Below are positions 34,029 through 43,287 of a stretch of DNA of 52,105 nucleotides, in pieces. The notes below the pieces were generated by a model that searched no databases, was not told where the DNA came from, and was given only the letters and a program-made list of their open reading frames with translations. The position numbers and the translations under genes were made by a program. This DNA comes from JAZOTK01 sp045534775 (GTDB lineage: Bacteria > Bacillota > Clostridia > RUG12999). The DNA lies in assembly GCA_045534775.1 (NCBI GenBank), contig JAZSKI010000017.1, positions 1-52,105 of the forward strand. The letters run 5' to 3'. How positions within the stretch are numbered: the first letter of the stretch is position 1; each line of letters begins with the position of its first letter.

Positions 34029-34247
34029 ATGGATATTAAAATAAATACACCGTTTATTAAGCTTGATCAGTTTTTAAAATTTTCAGGAATAGCAATGACC
34101 GGCGGAGAAGCAAAATTAATGATAACAGACGGTATTGTTTTCGTGAATGGTGTTCAGGCATCTCAAAGAGGAAAAAAAATATATCCGTCAGATGTTGTGG
34201 TAATAAAAGCTGATGACGGTGATATTACTGTTAATGTAGAAGGCTGA
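34029..34247 (+). CDS. yaaA: S4-domain RNA-binding protein YaaA/RlbA type
   Basis: 72 residues, one S4 RNA-binding domain: FIKLDQFLKFSGIAMTGGEAK, then MITDGIVFVNG and RGKKIYPSDVVVI. Small S4 proteins of this kind sit between dnaN and recF in most Bacillota; a link to ribosome assembly has been proposed for the Bacillus protein. AAAAGGAG precedes the start. recF begins two bases after its stop. Confidence 0.93.
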   Translation: MDIKINTPFIKLDQFLKFSGIAMTGGEAKLMITDGIVFVNGVQASQRGKKIYPSDVVVIKADDGDITVNVEG

Positions 34248-34249
34248 AA

Positions 34250-35335
34250 ATGTATATTACAGATATTGAATTAAATAATTTCAGAAATTTTAAAAATCAA
34301 AAAATAAAATTAAATAAAGAAATTAATGTTTTTTACGGTAATAATGCGCAGGGAAAAACTAATCTTTTAGAGGCTGTTTATATGGTGTCTATGGGAAAAA
34401 GCTTCAGGTTCTGCAAAGATAAAGACATTATCTCTTTTGAAAAAGAACGTGCTGAAATAAACGTAGATTATTTCAGTAATAATATGATAAATAAAAATAC
34501 CGTTATTTTAAATAAAAACGAAAGAAAAATAATGAAAAAAAACGGATGTATTATTAAAAAAAGAATGGATTTTATAGGAAATCTGAATGTTATTCTTTTT
34601 ACTCCAGAGGAGCTTGAAATTGTAAAAGAAGGACCTTCTTACAGAAGAAAATTTTTGGATATATGTGCTTCTCAGCTGCGAAAAAAATATCTTTTTGCAT
34701 TATCTGATTATACGAAGGCTGTTGAACAAAAAAATAAATTACTTAAAGAAAATAATTTATCAACCCTGCCGATATGGAATGAAAGATTAGCCGAATACGG
34801 TAGCACAGTTTTATGGTACAGAATTTCTTTATTTAAAAGAATTAAAGAGATGATAAAGCCTGTTTATGGTGAAATAACTGATTTTAAAGAAGAATTAACA
34901 AGCTGTTATGTTAAAAGCTTTAAATTTGAAGATAATTTCTCAATTAAAGAAATTAAAACGGCTTTTTTAAAAGCTCTTAAAGAAAGAGAAAAAGATGAAA
35001 TAGAAGCTTCTGCTTCTTTGATAGGTCCCCACAGAGATGATATTATATTTTATATAAACGGGAAAAACGCAAAGCTTTTCGGTTCTCAGGGACAGCAAAG
35101 AAGTATTGTAGTTGCATTAAAGCTTGTACAGGCTGATTTGTTTTATGAAGAAACAGGCGAACATCCTGTTTTGTTGCTTGATGATATAGCAAGCGAGCTT
35201 GATGTTACAAGAAGAAATTTTTTGTTTGATAAAATAAAGAAAAAACAAGTTTTAATTACCTGTACTGATGCGGAGAAAATTGAAAATTCAGAAAATGCAG
35301 AATATTTCAGGGTTGATAAAGGAAGTATTAGTTAA
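34250..35335 (+). CDS. recF: DNA replication and repair protein RecF
   Basis: SMC-like ATPase that helps RecA load at gaps. 361 residues. Walker A is FYGNNAQGKTNLLEAV near residue 35; the signature motif is LFGSQGQQRSIVVALK; Walker B is HPVLLLDDIASELD. The coding sequence is very A-rich with many Lys and Asn codons, more so than its neighbours. It starts two bases after yaaA. Its stop codon lies inside the first GTTAAC-N4-GTTAAC element. Confidence 0.96.
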   Translation: MYITDIELNNFRNFKNQKIKLNKEINVFYGNNAQGKTNLLEAVYMVSMGKSFRFCKDKDIISFEKERAEINVDYFSNNMINKNTVILNKNERKIMKKNGCIIKKRMDFIGNLNVILFTPEELEIVKEGPSYRRKFLDICASQLRKKYLFALSDYTKAVEQKNKLLKENNLSTLPIWNERLAEYGSTVLWYRISLFKRIKEMIKPVYGEITDFKEELTSCYVKSFKFEDNFSIKEIKTAFLKALKEREKDEIEASASLIGPHRDDIIFYINGKNAKLFGSQGQQRSIVVALKLVQADLFYEETGEHPVLLLDDIASELDVTRRNFLFDKIKKKQVLITCTDAEKIENSENAEYFRVDKGSIS

Positions 35336-35346
35336 CAACAGTTAAC
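35331..35346 (+). promoter_or_regulatory. GTTAAC-N4-GTTAAC element before remB
   Basis: GTTAACAACAGTTAAC, two six-base palindromes with centres ten bases apart, overlapping the recF stop. Related elements with GATAAC as the second half occur twice before gyrA. A TATAAT at 35378-35383 may be the -10 of a remB promoter, with no clear -35. It looks like a protein-binding site; the protein is unknown. Confidence 0.5.
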
Positions 35347-35410
35347 CAATACTTAAAATGTTAATATAAAATGAAGTTATAATGTGTTAACTTATTAAAG
35401 GGGGTTGCTT

Positions 35411-35692
35411 ATGTTTTTACATCTCGGAAGTGATGTTATGGTCTTTGTCAAGGATATAATTGCTATTTTTGATTTTGAAACAACCACTTTATCTAAAATT
35501 ACGAGAGAGTTTTTAAGCATATCCGAAGAAGAAGAATTTATAATAAATGTATCTGAGGAGGATTTGCCTAAATCCTTTATAATAACAGAGGTAGACAGAA
35601 AAAGTAAAATTTATATATCGCCTATTTCTTCAGTTACTTTAAATAAAAGGTTTGAAGAAATTTACGGCGAAGATGTATATATATTTGAATAA
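35411..35692 (+). CDS. remB: RemB-like DUF370 protein
   Basis: 93 residues. It resembles Bacillus YaaB/RemB: MFLHLGSDVMVFVKDIIAIFDFET at the start and IYISPISSVTLNKRF near the end. The RemA/RemB family takes part in biofilm matrix control in Bacillus; RemA binds DNA. Its place between recF and gyrB is conserved in Bacillota. The start at 35411 follows AGGGGG; a TTG at 35405 is in frame but too close to that site. Whether it controls the polysaccharide operon in this window is open. Confidence 0.88.
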   Translation: MFLHLGSDVMVFVKDIIAIFDFETTTLSKITREFLSISEEEEFIINVSEEDLPKSFIITEVDRKSKIYISPISSVTLNKRFEEIYGEDVYIFE

Positions 35693-35703
35693 CGGAGGTA
35701 ATC

Positions 35704-37617
35704 ATGGATAATCAGAAAGTAAATTCAAATTATGATGAAAATTCCATACAGGTATTGGAGGGTCTTGAAGCCGTAAGAAAACGCCCCGGTATGTATATAG
35801 GAAGTACTTCATCAAGAGGCTTGCATCATCTTGTTTATGAAATCGTCGATAACAGTATTGACGAAGCTCTGGCCGGATATTGTAAAAATATCCTGGTAGA
35901 CATAAACGAGGATAATTCTATTACCGTATCAGATGACGGTCGTGGAATACCTGTAGGAATTCATCCTAAAATGGGTATTCCTACGGTAGAAGTAATTTTT
36001 ACCGTTCTCCACGCCGGCGGTAAGTTTGGCGGCGAAGGATATAAGGTATCAGGCGGATTGCACGGTGTTGGTGCGTCTGTAGTTAATGCTCTTTCAAGGT
36101 ATCTTGAGGTTGAGGTTTGTGACGGAAGTCATGTATATACTCAAAGGTATGAAAGAGGCATTACAGCTAAGAAAATGGGTATTATTGGTGATACCGAAAA
36201 AACAGGTACAAAAGTTACCTTTATGCCTGATGACGAGGTTTTTGAAACTATAGAATTTGAATATGATATTTTAAAAACAAGACTCCGCGAGCAAGCATTT
36301 TTAAATAAAGGTCTCAGAATTGTTCTGACGGATAAACGTACCGATCCCGTTACTACAGATGAGTTTAAGTATGACGGGGGTATTGTTTCATTTGTAGAAT
36401 ATATAAATAAGAATAAAGATGCTATTCACGAAAATGTAATATATTATGAAGCTGAAAAGAACGATGCAATGGTTGAAATTGCAATGCAATACACAACGGG
36501 CTATAATGAGAATATTGTAAGCTTTGCAAATAATATAAACACAGCCGAGGGCGGAACACACGAAACAGGCTTTAAAACAGCTCTTACAAAGGTTATCAAT
36601 GATTACGCAAAAAAATATAACATATTGAAGGAAAATGATAAAAATCTAACCGGCGAGGATGTCCGTGAAGGCTTAACGGCAGTTATAAGCGTAAAGCTTC
36701 GCGAAGCTCAGTTTGAGGGTCAGACCAAAACAAAGCTTGGTAACAGCGAAATTCGCAGTCTTGTAGATGGTGCCGTAAGCGAAAAATTTGAGGCTTTTAT
36801 GGAAGAAAATCCACAGATAGCTAAAACAATAGTTGATAAGGCAATGACAGCTTCAAGAGCAAGAGAAGCGGCGAAAAGGGCAAGAGATTTAACAAGAAGG
36901 TCTACTGCATTAGGTGGTCTTTCTATGCCTGAGAAATTGGCTGATTGCCGAATTAAAGAAGCAGCAGGAACAGAGATATATATCGTAGAGGGTGACTCTG
37001 CGGGTGGTAGTGCAAAGCAAGGAAGAGACAGTAGCTTCCAGGCTATCCTCGCCCTCTGGGGGAAGATGCTCAATGTTGAAAAATCAAGAGTTGATAAGGT
37101 TTTAAATAACGAAAAGCTTGAGCCTGTTATAAGAGCCCTGGGTGCGGGTATAGGCGAAGAATTTGATGTTTCTAAGCTGAGATATGAACGCGTTATAATA
37201 ATGGCCGATGCCGATGTTGACGGTGCTCATATAAGAACACTTCTTTTAACCTTCTTCTTCAGATATATGAGACCTCTTATAGAAAACGGAAATGTGTATA
37301 TAGCACAACCCCCTCTTTATAAGGTATATAAAGGAAAAAATGAAAAATATGCCTATAGCGATGATGAATTAAATGAAGCACTTAAAGAGATTGGTGAAGA
37401 TGCAAAAATCCAGCGATATAAAGGTCTCGGTGAAATGAATCCGCAGCAGCTTTGGGAGACTACAATGGACCCTGCTACAAGAACTATACTGAGAGTTGAA
37501 ATGGAAGATGCCATTGCGGCAGACGAAATATTTACAATTCTTATGGGTGATAAGGTAGAACCCAGACGTGAATTTATAGAAGTTAATGCTAAATATGTAA
37601 CTAATCTTGATATATAA
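35704..37617 (+). CDS. gyrB: DNA gyrase subunit B
   Basis: ATPase subunit of gyrase. 637 residues, the short form without the Gram-negative insertion. GHKL ATPase motifs: IVDNSIDEALAG, VSDDGRGIPVG and HGVGASVVNALS; TOPRIM motifs: EGDSAGGSAKQGRD and ADADVDGAHIRTLLLTFF; C-terminal IQRYKGLGEMNPQQLWETTM. AACGGAGG lies before the start. A gap of 89 bases with two GTTAAC elements separates it from gyrA. Confidence 0.98.
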   Translation: MDNQKVNSNYDENSIQVLEGLEAVRKRPGMYIGSTSSRGLHHLVYEIVDNSIDEALAGYCKNILVDINEDNSITVSDDGRGIPVGIHPKMGIPTVEVIFTVLHAGGKFGGEGYKVSGGLHGVGASVVNALSRYLEVEVCDGSHVYTQRYERGITAKKMGIIGDTEKTGTKVTFMPDDEVFETIEFEYDILKTRLREQAFLNKGLRIVLTDKRTDPVTTDEFKYDGGIVSFVEYINKNKDAIHENVIYYEAEKNDAMVEIAMQYTTGYNENIVSFANNINTAEGGTHETGFKTALTKVINDYAKKYNILKENDKNLTGEDVREGLTAVISVKLREAQFEGQTKTKLGNSEIRSLVDGAVSEKFEAFMEENPQIAKTIVDKAMTASRAREAAKRARDLTRRSTALGGLSMPEKLADCRIKEAAGTEIYIVEGDSAGGSAKQGRDSSFQAILALWGKMLNVEKSRVDKVLNNEKLEPVIRALGAGIGEEFDVSKLRYERVIIMADADVDGAHIRTLLLTFFFRYMRPLIENGNVYIAQPPLYKVYKGKNEKYAYSDDELNEALKEIGEDAKIQRYKGLGEMNPQQLWETTMDPATRTILRVEMEDAIAADEIFTILMGDKVEPRREFIEVNAKYVTNLDI

Positions 37618-37627
37618 ATATTATTTA

Positions 37628-37678
37628 GTTAACAAACGATAACCAATAAAGAGTTTATTTAAGTTAACAATTGATAAC
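37628..37678 (+). promoter_or_regulatory. Two GTTAAC-N4-GATAAC elements before gyrA
   Basis: GTTAACAAACGATAAC at 37628-37643 and GTTAACAATTGATAAC at 37663-37678, starts 35 bases apart. Both sit in the same TTATTTA context. A similar element precedes remB. The spacing and repetition suggest binding by a dimer or by tandem proteins. No convincing promoter is seen, so the elements may act on transcription running in from gyrB. Confidence 0.55.
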
Positions 37679-37706
37679 TAAATAATTACGAAAGGAAATA
37701 TGTACA

Positions 37707-40163
37707 ATGGATAACAGTAACGAAAAGGTTATACCGGTTGATATACAAAAGGAAATGAAAAAATCTTACATTGATTATGCAATGAGCGTTATTGTAGGTC
37801 GTGCATTACCGGATGTAAGAGACGGACTTAAGCCGGTACACAGAAGAATATTATATACTATGTATGAGGACGGATTTACTCCCGACAAACAGTACAGAAA
37901 ATGTGCAACTACAGTCGGTGACGTGCTTGGTAAGTACCATCCCCATGGAGATGCGTCTGTATATGATGCTCTTGTAAGACTTGCGCAGGATTTTTCTCTC
38001 AGATATACGTTAGTTGACGGTCACGGAAACTTCGGTTCTGTAGACGGTGACCCACCTGCCGCCTACCGTTATACTGAGGCAAGAATGTCTAAAATATCTA
38101 TGGAAATGTTGACCGATATAGATAAGGAAACAGTAAATTTTGTACCTAACTTTGATGAAACAACCAAAGAACCCTGGGTACTGCCTTCGAGATTTCCGAA
38201 TTTGTTGGTAAACGGCTCATCCGGTATAGCTGTAGGTATGGCTACAAATATACCTCCCCATAATCTATGCGAGGTTATTGACGGATGTATAGCAATGATT
38301 GATAATCCTGATATTGATATTGACGAGCTTATGGAATATATAAAAGGTCCTGATTTTCCGACAAAAGGTATTATTTACGGCTTATCAGGAATAAGAGCCG
38401 CATATAAAACCGGCAGAGGAAAGGTCATAATAAGAGCAAGGGCTGAAATAGAAGAACATAAAAACAAACAAGCTATTGTCGTAACGGAAATACCGTATCA
38501 GGTTAATAAAACACGTCTTATTGAGGCGATTGCAAACTTAGTGAAAAATAAGACAATAGAAGGAATAAGCGACTTAAACGACGAATCGGGCAAAGAAGGT
38601 ATGCGAATAGTAATTGAATTAAAACGCGAGGCAAATGCCAATGTAGTTTTAAATCAATTATATAAATTTACTCAGATGCAGGAAACCTTTGGTGTAATAA
38701 TGCTTGCCCTGCACGAGGATCAGCCTAAAGTACTTAATCTTCAGCAGATGATAAGATATTATCTGGACCACCAGGAAGATGTAATTATAAGAAGAACAAA
38801 ATATAATCTTAAAAAAGCAGAAGCGAGAGTTCATATACTTGAAGGTCTCAGAATAGCAATTTCAAATATAGATGCAGTTATTGAAACAATAAGAAGTGCC
38901 TATAATGATGCAAAACAAAAGCTTATGGACAGGTTTGAATTAAGTGAAATTCAGGCGCAGGCTATTCTTGATATGAGACTTGCAAGACTTCAGGGGCTTG
39001 AAAAGGAAAAGATAGACAATGAATATAATGAGCTTAATGAGAAAATAGCTTATTATAAGAATATTTTATCTGATTCTAATATTGTAAATGATATTATCAA
39101 GCAGGAGCTTACGGAAATTAAGGGAAAATACGGTGATGAGAGAAAGACTGAAATAACAACATCTGATTATGATATTGATATTGAAGATTTAATTCCTGTT
39201 GAAGATAATGTAATAAGTATGACTCACCTGGGATATATCAAACGCCAGCCCATTGACACTTATAAGAGTCAGAGAAGGGGAGGCAGAGGAATTAGCGGAA
39301 TGAGCTTCCGTGAAGAGGATTTTGCGGAAGGCATTATGGTTGCATCTTCTCACGATATATTGATGTTCTTTACAAATAAGGCGAGAATGCATAAGATAAA
39401 AGCGTATAAGATACCCGAAACAAGCAGGCAGGCTAAGGGAACGGCTATAGTAAATCTTCTGCAGCTTGAAGCTGATGAGAAGGTAACGGCTATTATCCCG
39501 GTTAAGGAATTTGAAGAAGATAAGTATCTTATAATGCTCACTAAGTACGGTATTATAAAGAAAACGGAGCTTATAAAGTATAACACAAAAATAAAAGGCG
39601 GTCTCATAGCCATTAAGCTTGACGAAGGAGATGAGCTTATTGAGGTTAAGCTGACGGACGGCACGAAAGAAATGATACTCGGCACCCATAAGGGTATGGC
39701 TATCAAATTTGATGAAAACGACGTCAGAACAGTAGGCAGAGATGCAAGAGGCGTTAAAGCTCTTAAACTTAAGTCAGGCGATTATGTAGTGGGAATGGAA
39801 ATAGCTGACGAAGGAAAATATTTGCTTTCAGTATCTGAAAACGGCTATGGAAAACGCACAGAGGTCAGCGAATATAATATTCAGGCAAGAGGCGGCCTTG
39901 GTGTTAAAAATTACGCAATAACAGAGAAAACAGGTAATATAATAGGTATGAAGGCTGTAAACGACGAAGATATAATTATAATGACATCAGGTGGTGTAGT
40001 TATAAGAATAGACTCAGAAGAAATCAGGGTTTGCGGCAGGGTTTCTCAGGGTGTTAAGCTTATAAGAACGGATGAGGAAAATCGCGTTAAGTTTATCGCC
40101 AAGATAGATAAGGAAGAAGAAGCCGAAGAAGAAACTACGGCGGAGACAGAAACAAAAGAATAG
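37707..40163 (+). CDS. gyrA: DNA gyrase subunit A
   Basis: Breakage-reunion subunit of gyrase. 818 residues. SYIDYAMSVIVGRALPDVRDGLKPVHRRI at the N-terminus, GKYHPHGDASVYDALVR, and the catalytic Tyr in PAAYRYTEARMS; the quinolone region reads HGDASVYD with Ser replaced by none of the classical resistance changes I can judge. The C-terminal beta-pinwheel has the GyrA-box, seen as QRRGGRGISGM. The tail is acidic (EEEAEEETTAETETKE). Confidence 0.98.
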   Translation: MDNSNEKVIPVDIQKEMKKSYIDYAMSVIVGRALPDVRDGLKPVHRRILYTMYEDGFTPDKQYRKCATTVGDVLGKYHPHGDASVYDALVRLAQDFSLRYTLVDGHGNFGSVDGDPPAAYRYTEARMSKISMEMLTDIDKETVNFVPNFDETTKEPWVLPSRFPNLLVNGSSGIAVGMATNIPPHNLCEVIDGCIAMIDNPDIDIDELMEYIKGPDFPTKGIIYGLSGIRAAYKTGRGKVIIRARAEIEEHKNKQAIVVTEIPYQVNKTRLIEAIANLVKNKTIEGISDLNDESGKEGMRIVIELKREANANVVLNQLYKFTQMQETFGVIMLALHEDQPKVLNLQQMIRYYLDHQEDVIIRRTKYNLKKAEARVHILEGLRIAISNIDAVIETIRSAYNDAKQKLMDRFELSEIQAQAILDMRLARLQGLEKEKIDNEYNELNEKIAYYKNILSDSNIVNDIIKQELTEIKGKYGDERKTEITTSDYDIDIEDLIPVEDNVISMTHLGYIKRQPIDTYKSQRRGGRGISGMSFREEDFAEGIMVASSHDILMFFTNKARMHKIKAYKIPETSRQAKGTAIVNLLQLEADEKVTAIIPVKEFEEDKYLIMLTKYGIIKKTELIKYNTKIKGGLIAIKLDEGDELIEVKLTDGTKEMILGTHKGMAIKFDENDVRTVGRDARGVKALKLKSGDYVVGMEIADEGKYLLSVSENGYGKRTEVSEYNIQARGGLGVKNYAITEKTGNIIGMKAVNDEDIIIMTSGGVVIRIDSEEIRVCGRVSQGVKLIRTDEENRVKFIAKIDKEEEAEEETTAETETKE

Positions 40164-40170
40164 GTTATTT

Positions 40171-40197
40171 AATCGGAGATGCGAGGCATCTCCGATT
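40171..40197 (+). terminator. Hairpin after gyrA
   Basis: AATCGGAGATGC 40171-40182 pairs with GCATCTCCGATT 40186-40197, loop GAG, twelve perfect pairs. The tail AATGTTTC is a poor U-tract and runs into parS, so termination may be partial. Confidence 0.6.
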
Positions 40198-40199
40198 AA

Positions 40200-40215
40200 T
40201 GTTTCACGTGAAACA
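40200..40215. promoter_or_regulatory. parS centromere site
   Basis: TGTTTCACGTGAAACA, a perfect 16-base palindrome and exact match to the Bacillota parS consensus. ParB loads here, slides and spreads as a CTP clamp. It lies 94 bases upstream of parA and 8-9 kb from the origin. It is the only full match I found in the window. Confidence 0.96.
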
Positions 40216-40240
40216 TTTTAAAAAAATCCATAAAAAACTA

Positions 40241-40269
40241 TTGAAATGTGCTTAAAAAAATGTTATAAT
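40241..40269 (+). promoter_or_regulatory. Sigma-A promoter of parAB
   Basis: TTGAAA at 40241-40246, a 17-base spacer and TATAAT at 40264-40269. parS lies 25 bases upstream of the -35, close enough for ParB spreading to repress the promoter. Confidence 0.78.
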
Positions 40270-40308
40270 AGTAATATGTTCAGATAAAATTTTTAAGGAG
40301 AAAAAGCT

Positions 40309-41073
40309 ATGAAAATAATATCAATAGCAAATCAAAAGGGTGGAGTAGGAAAAACAACCACTGCCATAAATTTATCTGCTGCTATTGCAGAGCTCGGAAA
40401 AAAAGTATTACTTATAGATGTTGACCCGCAAGGTAATGCAACAAGTGGACTCGGTCTTGAGATTGAGAGTGATGATTATACAATTTATGATGTTTTGATT
40501 AATGACCTTCCTCTTGAGGATGCAGTTGTAAAAACAGATTTTAATAATTTGTGGATATGTCCGTCAACAGAATCTCTTGCAGGTGCTGAAATTGAGCTTG
40601 TATCGGAGGAGGAAAGGGAGTTTAAGCTTAAAAAAGCAATAGCCTCTCTTGATATGGACTTTGATTATATTTTCTTAGATTGTCCGCCGTCCTTCGGGCT
40701 GGTTACTTTAAATTGTCTCACAGCTACCGATACTGTTTTAATTCCTATTCAGTGTGAATACTATGCCTTAGAGGGAGTAAGCCTTTTAACAAGTAATATA
40801 AGAAGGGTAAAGTCTTCCTTTAATCCTAAAATAGATATTGAAGGCGTGCTTCTGACAATGCTTGATGCCCGAACAAATTTGGGGGTTCAGGTGGTTGAAG
40901 AGGTGAAAAAATATTTTCCGGGGAAGGTTTATGCCAGCATAATTCCGAGAAATGTAAGACTTAGTGAAGCACCCAGCTATGGACAACCTATAAATATATA
41001 CGACCCGTCCTCAAAGGGAGCTGAGGCATATATGGCACTCGGCGAGGAAGTATTAATGCTTAATGAGAGGTGA
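40309..41073 (+). CDS. parA: Chromosome partitioning ATPase ParA/Soj
   Basis: Deviant Walker ATPase that moves ParB-parS complexes and, in Bacillus, also regulates DnaA. 254 residues. Deviant Walker A KGGVGKTTTAINL near residue 11, VDPQGNATSGLG, Walker B DFDYIFLDCPPSFG, and PTQCEYYALEG-like IPIQCEYYALEGVS. The ribosome binding site is AAGGAG. Its stop overlaps the first possible parB start. Confidence 0.96.
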   Translation: MKIISIANQKGGVGKTTTAINLSAAIAELGKKVLLIDVDPQGNATSGLGLEIESDDYTIYDVLINDLPLEDAVVKTDFNNLWICPSTESLAGAEIELVSEEEREFKLKKAIASLDMDFDYIFLDCPPSFGLVTLNCLTATDTVLIPIQCEYYALEGVSLLTSNIRRVKSSFNPKIDIEGVLLTMLDARTNLGVQVVEEVKKYFPGKVYASIIPRNVRLSEAPSYGQPINIYDPSSKGAEAYMALGEEVLMLNER

Positions 41074-41078
41074 TTGAT

Positions 41079-41945
41079 GTGAAGAAAAAACCGGGTGGGC
41101 TTGGTAAGGGGATTTCGGCGTTAGTACCTGAAATTGACTTATCTGATGTGAAAAAAGAAACGGACAAGGTCTTAACTTTAAAAATATCAATGGTAGAACC
41201 TAATCCGCTGCAACCGAGAAAAAGTTTTGATGTTGAAAAGCTTAAGGCTCTTGCGGCTTCTATTGAGGAGCATGGAATTTTACAGCCTATTGTTGTAAAA
41301 CAAAACGATAATGGATTTTACACCATAGTCGCAGGGGAAAGAAGGTGGCGTGCGGCTAAAATGGTAGGGAAAACAGAGGTGCCTGTTATCATTAAGGAAT
41401 ATGATGACAAAACGGTTTCTGAGGTTGCTTTGATAGAAAATCTGCAACGTGAGGACTTAAACCCAATAGAAGAAGCAATGGGGTATGAGAGGCTTGTTAA
41501 GGAATTTAATATGACGCAGGAACAGCTAAGCCTGAAGGTCGGCAAAAGCAGGTCTGCAATTACGAACTCACTCAGACTTTTAAATCTTGCACCAAGCGTA
41601 CAAAAGCTGGTGAAACAGCAGGAAATATCAGCGGGTCACGCCAGAGCAATCCTCGCTATAGGAGATGCGGACGAGCAGGAAAAAGCAGCGTATCTCATAA
41701 TCGAAAAGGATTGGTCTGTGAGACAGATTGAAAATTATGTAAACCAATTATCAAAAAATAAAAAACCTGAGGACAAGACTCAGACAAAGCTTAATATTGC
41801 AAAAGCAGAAATCGAAAATTTGCTTACCGGCAGCTTGGGAACTAAAGTAAAAATCAGCCAAAACAAAAATAAAGGTAAGATAGAAATAGAATTTTATGAT
41901 AAGGAAAGCTTTGACAAAATTGTAAAACTGTTGAGAAGGGATTGA
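41079..41945 (+). CDS. parB: Chromosome partitioning protein ParB/Spo0J
   Basis: CTPase that binds parS. 288 residues. GGLGKGISALVPE at the N-terminus; the CTP-binding region has NPLQPRKSF, GILQPIVV and the GERRWRAAKM motif; the DNA-binding helix-turn-helix contains QEQLSLKVGKSRSAITNSLRLL; a dimerisation domain ends the chain. GTG 41079 is chosen because GAGAGGTGA lies at the right distance; GTG 41070 overlaps that site. serS follows without a gap. Confidence 0.95.
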   Translation: MKKKPGGLGKGISALVPEIDLSDVKKETDKVLTLKISMVEPNPLQPRKSFDVEKLKALAASIEEHGILQPIVVKQNDNGFYTIVAGERRWRAAKMVGKTEVPVIIKEYDDKTVSEVALIENLQREDLNPIEEAMGYERLVKEFNMTQEQLSLKVGKSRSAITNSLRLLNLAPSVQKLVKQQEISAGHARAILAIGDADEQEKAAYLIIEKDWSVRQIENYVNQLSKNKKPEDKTQTKLNIAKAEIENLLTGSLGTKVKISQNKNKGKIEIEFYDKESFDKIVKLLRRD

Positions 41946-41950
41946 TAAAA

Positions 41951-43222
41951 ATGTTAGATATTAAAGTACTTAGAAACGACTATGAAAGAATTGTCGAAAT
42001 AATGAAGGTAAGAGGTGAAAACGTAGGGGATATAAGCAAGGTTTTGGAGCTTGATGAAAAAAGAAGACAGCTTCTTTACAATACAGAAACTCTTAAAGCA
42101 AAGCAAAATGAGGCATCTAAAAAAATACCTGCTCTTAAAAAGGAAGGTAAGGATGTAAGTGAAATTTTTGCTGAAATGAAGGATATTTCCGAAAAAGTTA
42201 AAGAGCTTGATGCTCAGGTAAGAGACATTGATGAGGCAATCAAAGCAATAATGATGACCATACCTAACACGCCTCACGAATCTGTGCCTGTAGGCGAAAC
42301 AGACGAGGATAATGTTGAGATAAGAAAATGGTCAGAACCTACGAAATTTGATTTTGAACCTAAAGCCCATTGGGATATAGGTGAGAATTTAGGTATCCTG
42401 GATTTTGCAACAGGTGCAAAGGTATCAGGCTCAAGATTTACTTTCTATAAAAATGCAGGTGCAAGACTTGAACGTTCAATTATAAGCTTTTTCCTTGATA
42501 CTCATACCTTGAAAAACGGCTATGAAGAAGTATTACCGCCTTATATGGTGCTTCGTGAAAGTATGGTAGGCACAGGTCAGCTTCCTAAATTTGAAGAGGA
42601 CGCATATAAAACCGTAGGCGACGAATATTTCCTTATTCCTACAGCAGAGGTACCTGTTACAAATATGTACAGAGATGAAATCCTTGACGGCAAGAATATG
42701 CCTATAAAGCATGTCGCATATTCTGCTTGCTTCCGTGCAGAAGCAGGCTCCGCGGGCAGAGACACAAGAGGGCTCATCAGACAGCATCAGTTTAACAAGG
42801 TAGAATTGGTAAAATTTGCCAAACCCGAGGAATCCTACGAAGAGCTTGAAAAGCTCACAAGAGATGCAGAAAGTGTCCTGCAGCTTTTAGGCTTGCCCTA
42901 CAGAGTTGTAAATATCTGCACGGGGGACTTAGGCTTCACAGCGGCTAAAAAATATGATATTGAAGTTTGGATGCCGAGCTATAACAGATATGTTGAAATT
43001 TCTTCGTGCTCAAACTTTGAAGATTTCCAGGCAAGACGCGCCAATATCAAATTTAAGAACGACGTAAAGGATAAGGCTCAATTTGTTCATACGTTAAACG
43101 GTTCGGGCGTAGCAATAGGAAGAACAGTAGCGGCAATTCTGGAAAACTATCAGAACGCCGACGGCAGCGTAACCGTACCCGAAGTATTACGTCCTTATAT
43201 GGGAATGGATGTAATAAGATAA
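41951..43222 (+). CDS. serS: Seryl-tRNA synthetase
   Basis: Charges tRNA-Ser. 423 residues. The N-terminal coiled-coil arm (about residues 27-100) binds the long variable arm of tRNA-Ser. Class II motif 2 is FRAEAGSAGRDTRGLIRQHQF and motif 3 is NGSGVAIGRTVAAILEN; SSCSNFEDFQARR lies between them. It is co-directional with parAB and its ribosome binding site overlaps the parB stop. serS beside parB near the origin is common in Clostridia. Confidence 0.97.
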   Translation: MLDIKVLRNDYERIVEIMKVRGENVGDISKVLELDEKRRQLLYNTETLKAKQNEASKKIPALKKEGKDVSEIFAEMKDISEKVKELDAQVRDIDEAIKAIMMTIPNTPHESVPVGETDEDNVEIRKWSEPTKFDFEPKAHWDIGENLGILDFATGAKVSGSRFTFYKNAGARLERSIISFFLDTHTLKNGYEEVLPPYMVLRESMVGTGQLPKFEEDAYKTVGDEYFLIPTAEVPVTNMYRDEILDGKNMPIKHVAYSACFRAEAGSAGRDTRGLIRQHQFNKVELVKFAKPEESYEELEKLTRDAESVLQLLGLPYRVVNICTGDLGFTAAKKYDIEVWMPSYNRYVEISSCSNFEDFQARRANIKFKNDVKDKAQFVHTLNGSGVAIGRTVAAILENYQNADGSVTVPEVLRPYMGMDVIR

Positions 43223-43287
43223 ATATTTTATGCCAATTAATAAACGGCAAATATGATTTTAAAGAATTGTGGTTAAGAGGGATAAAA

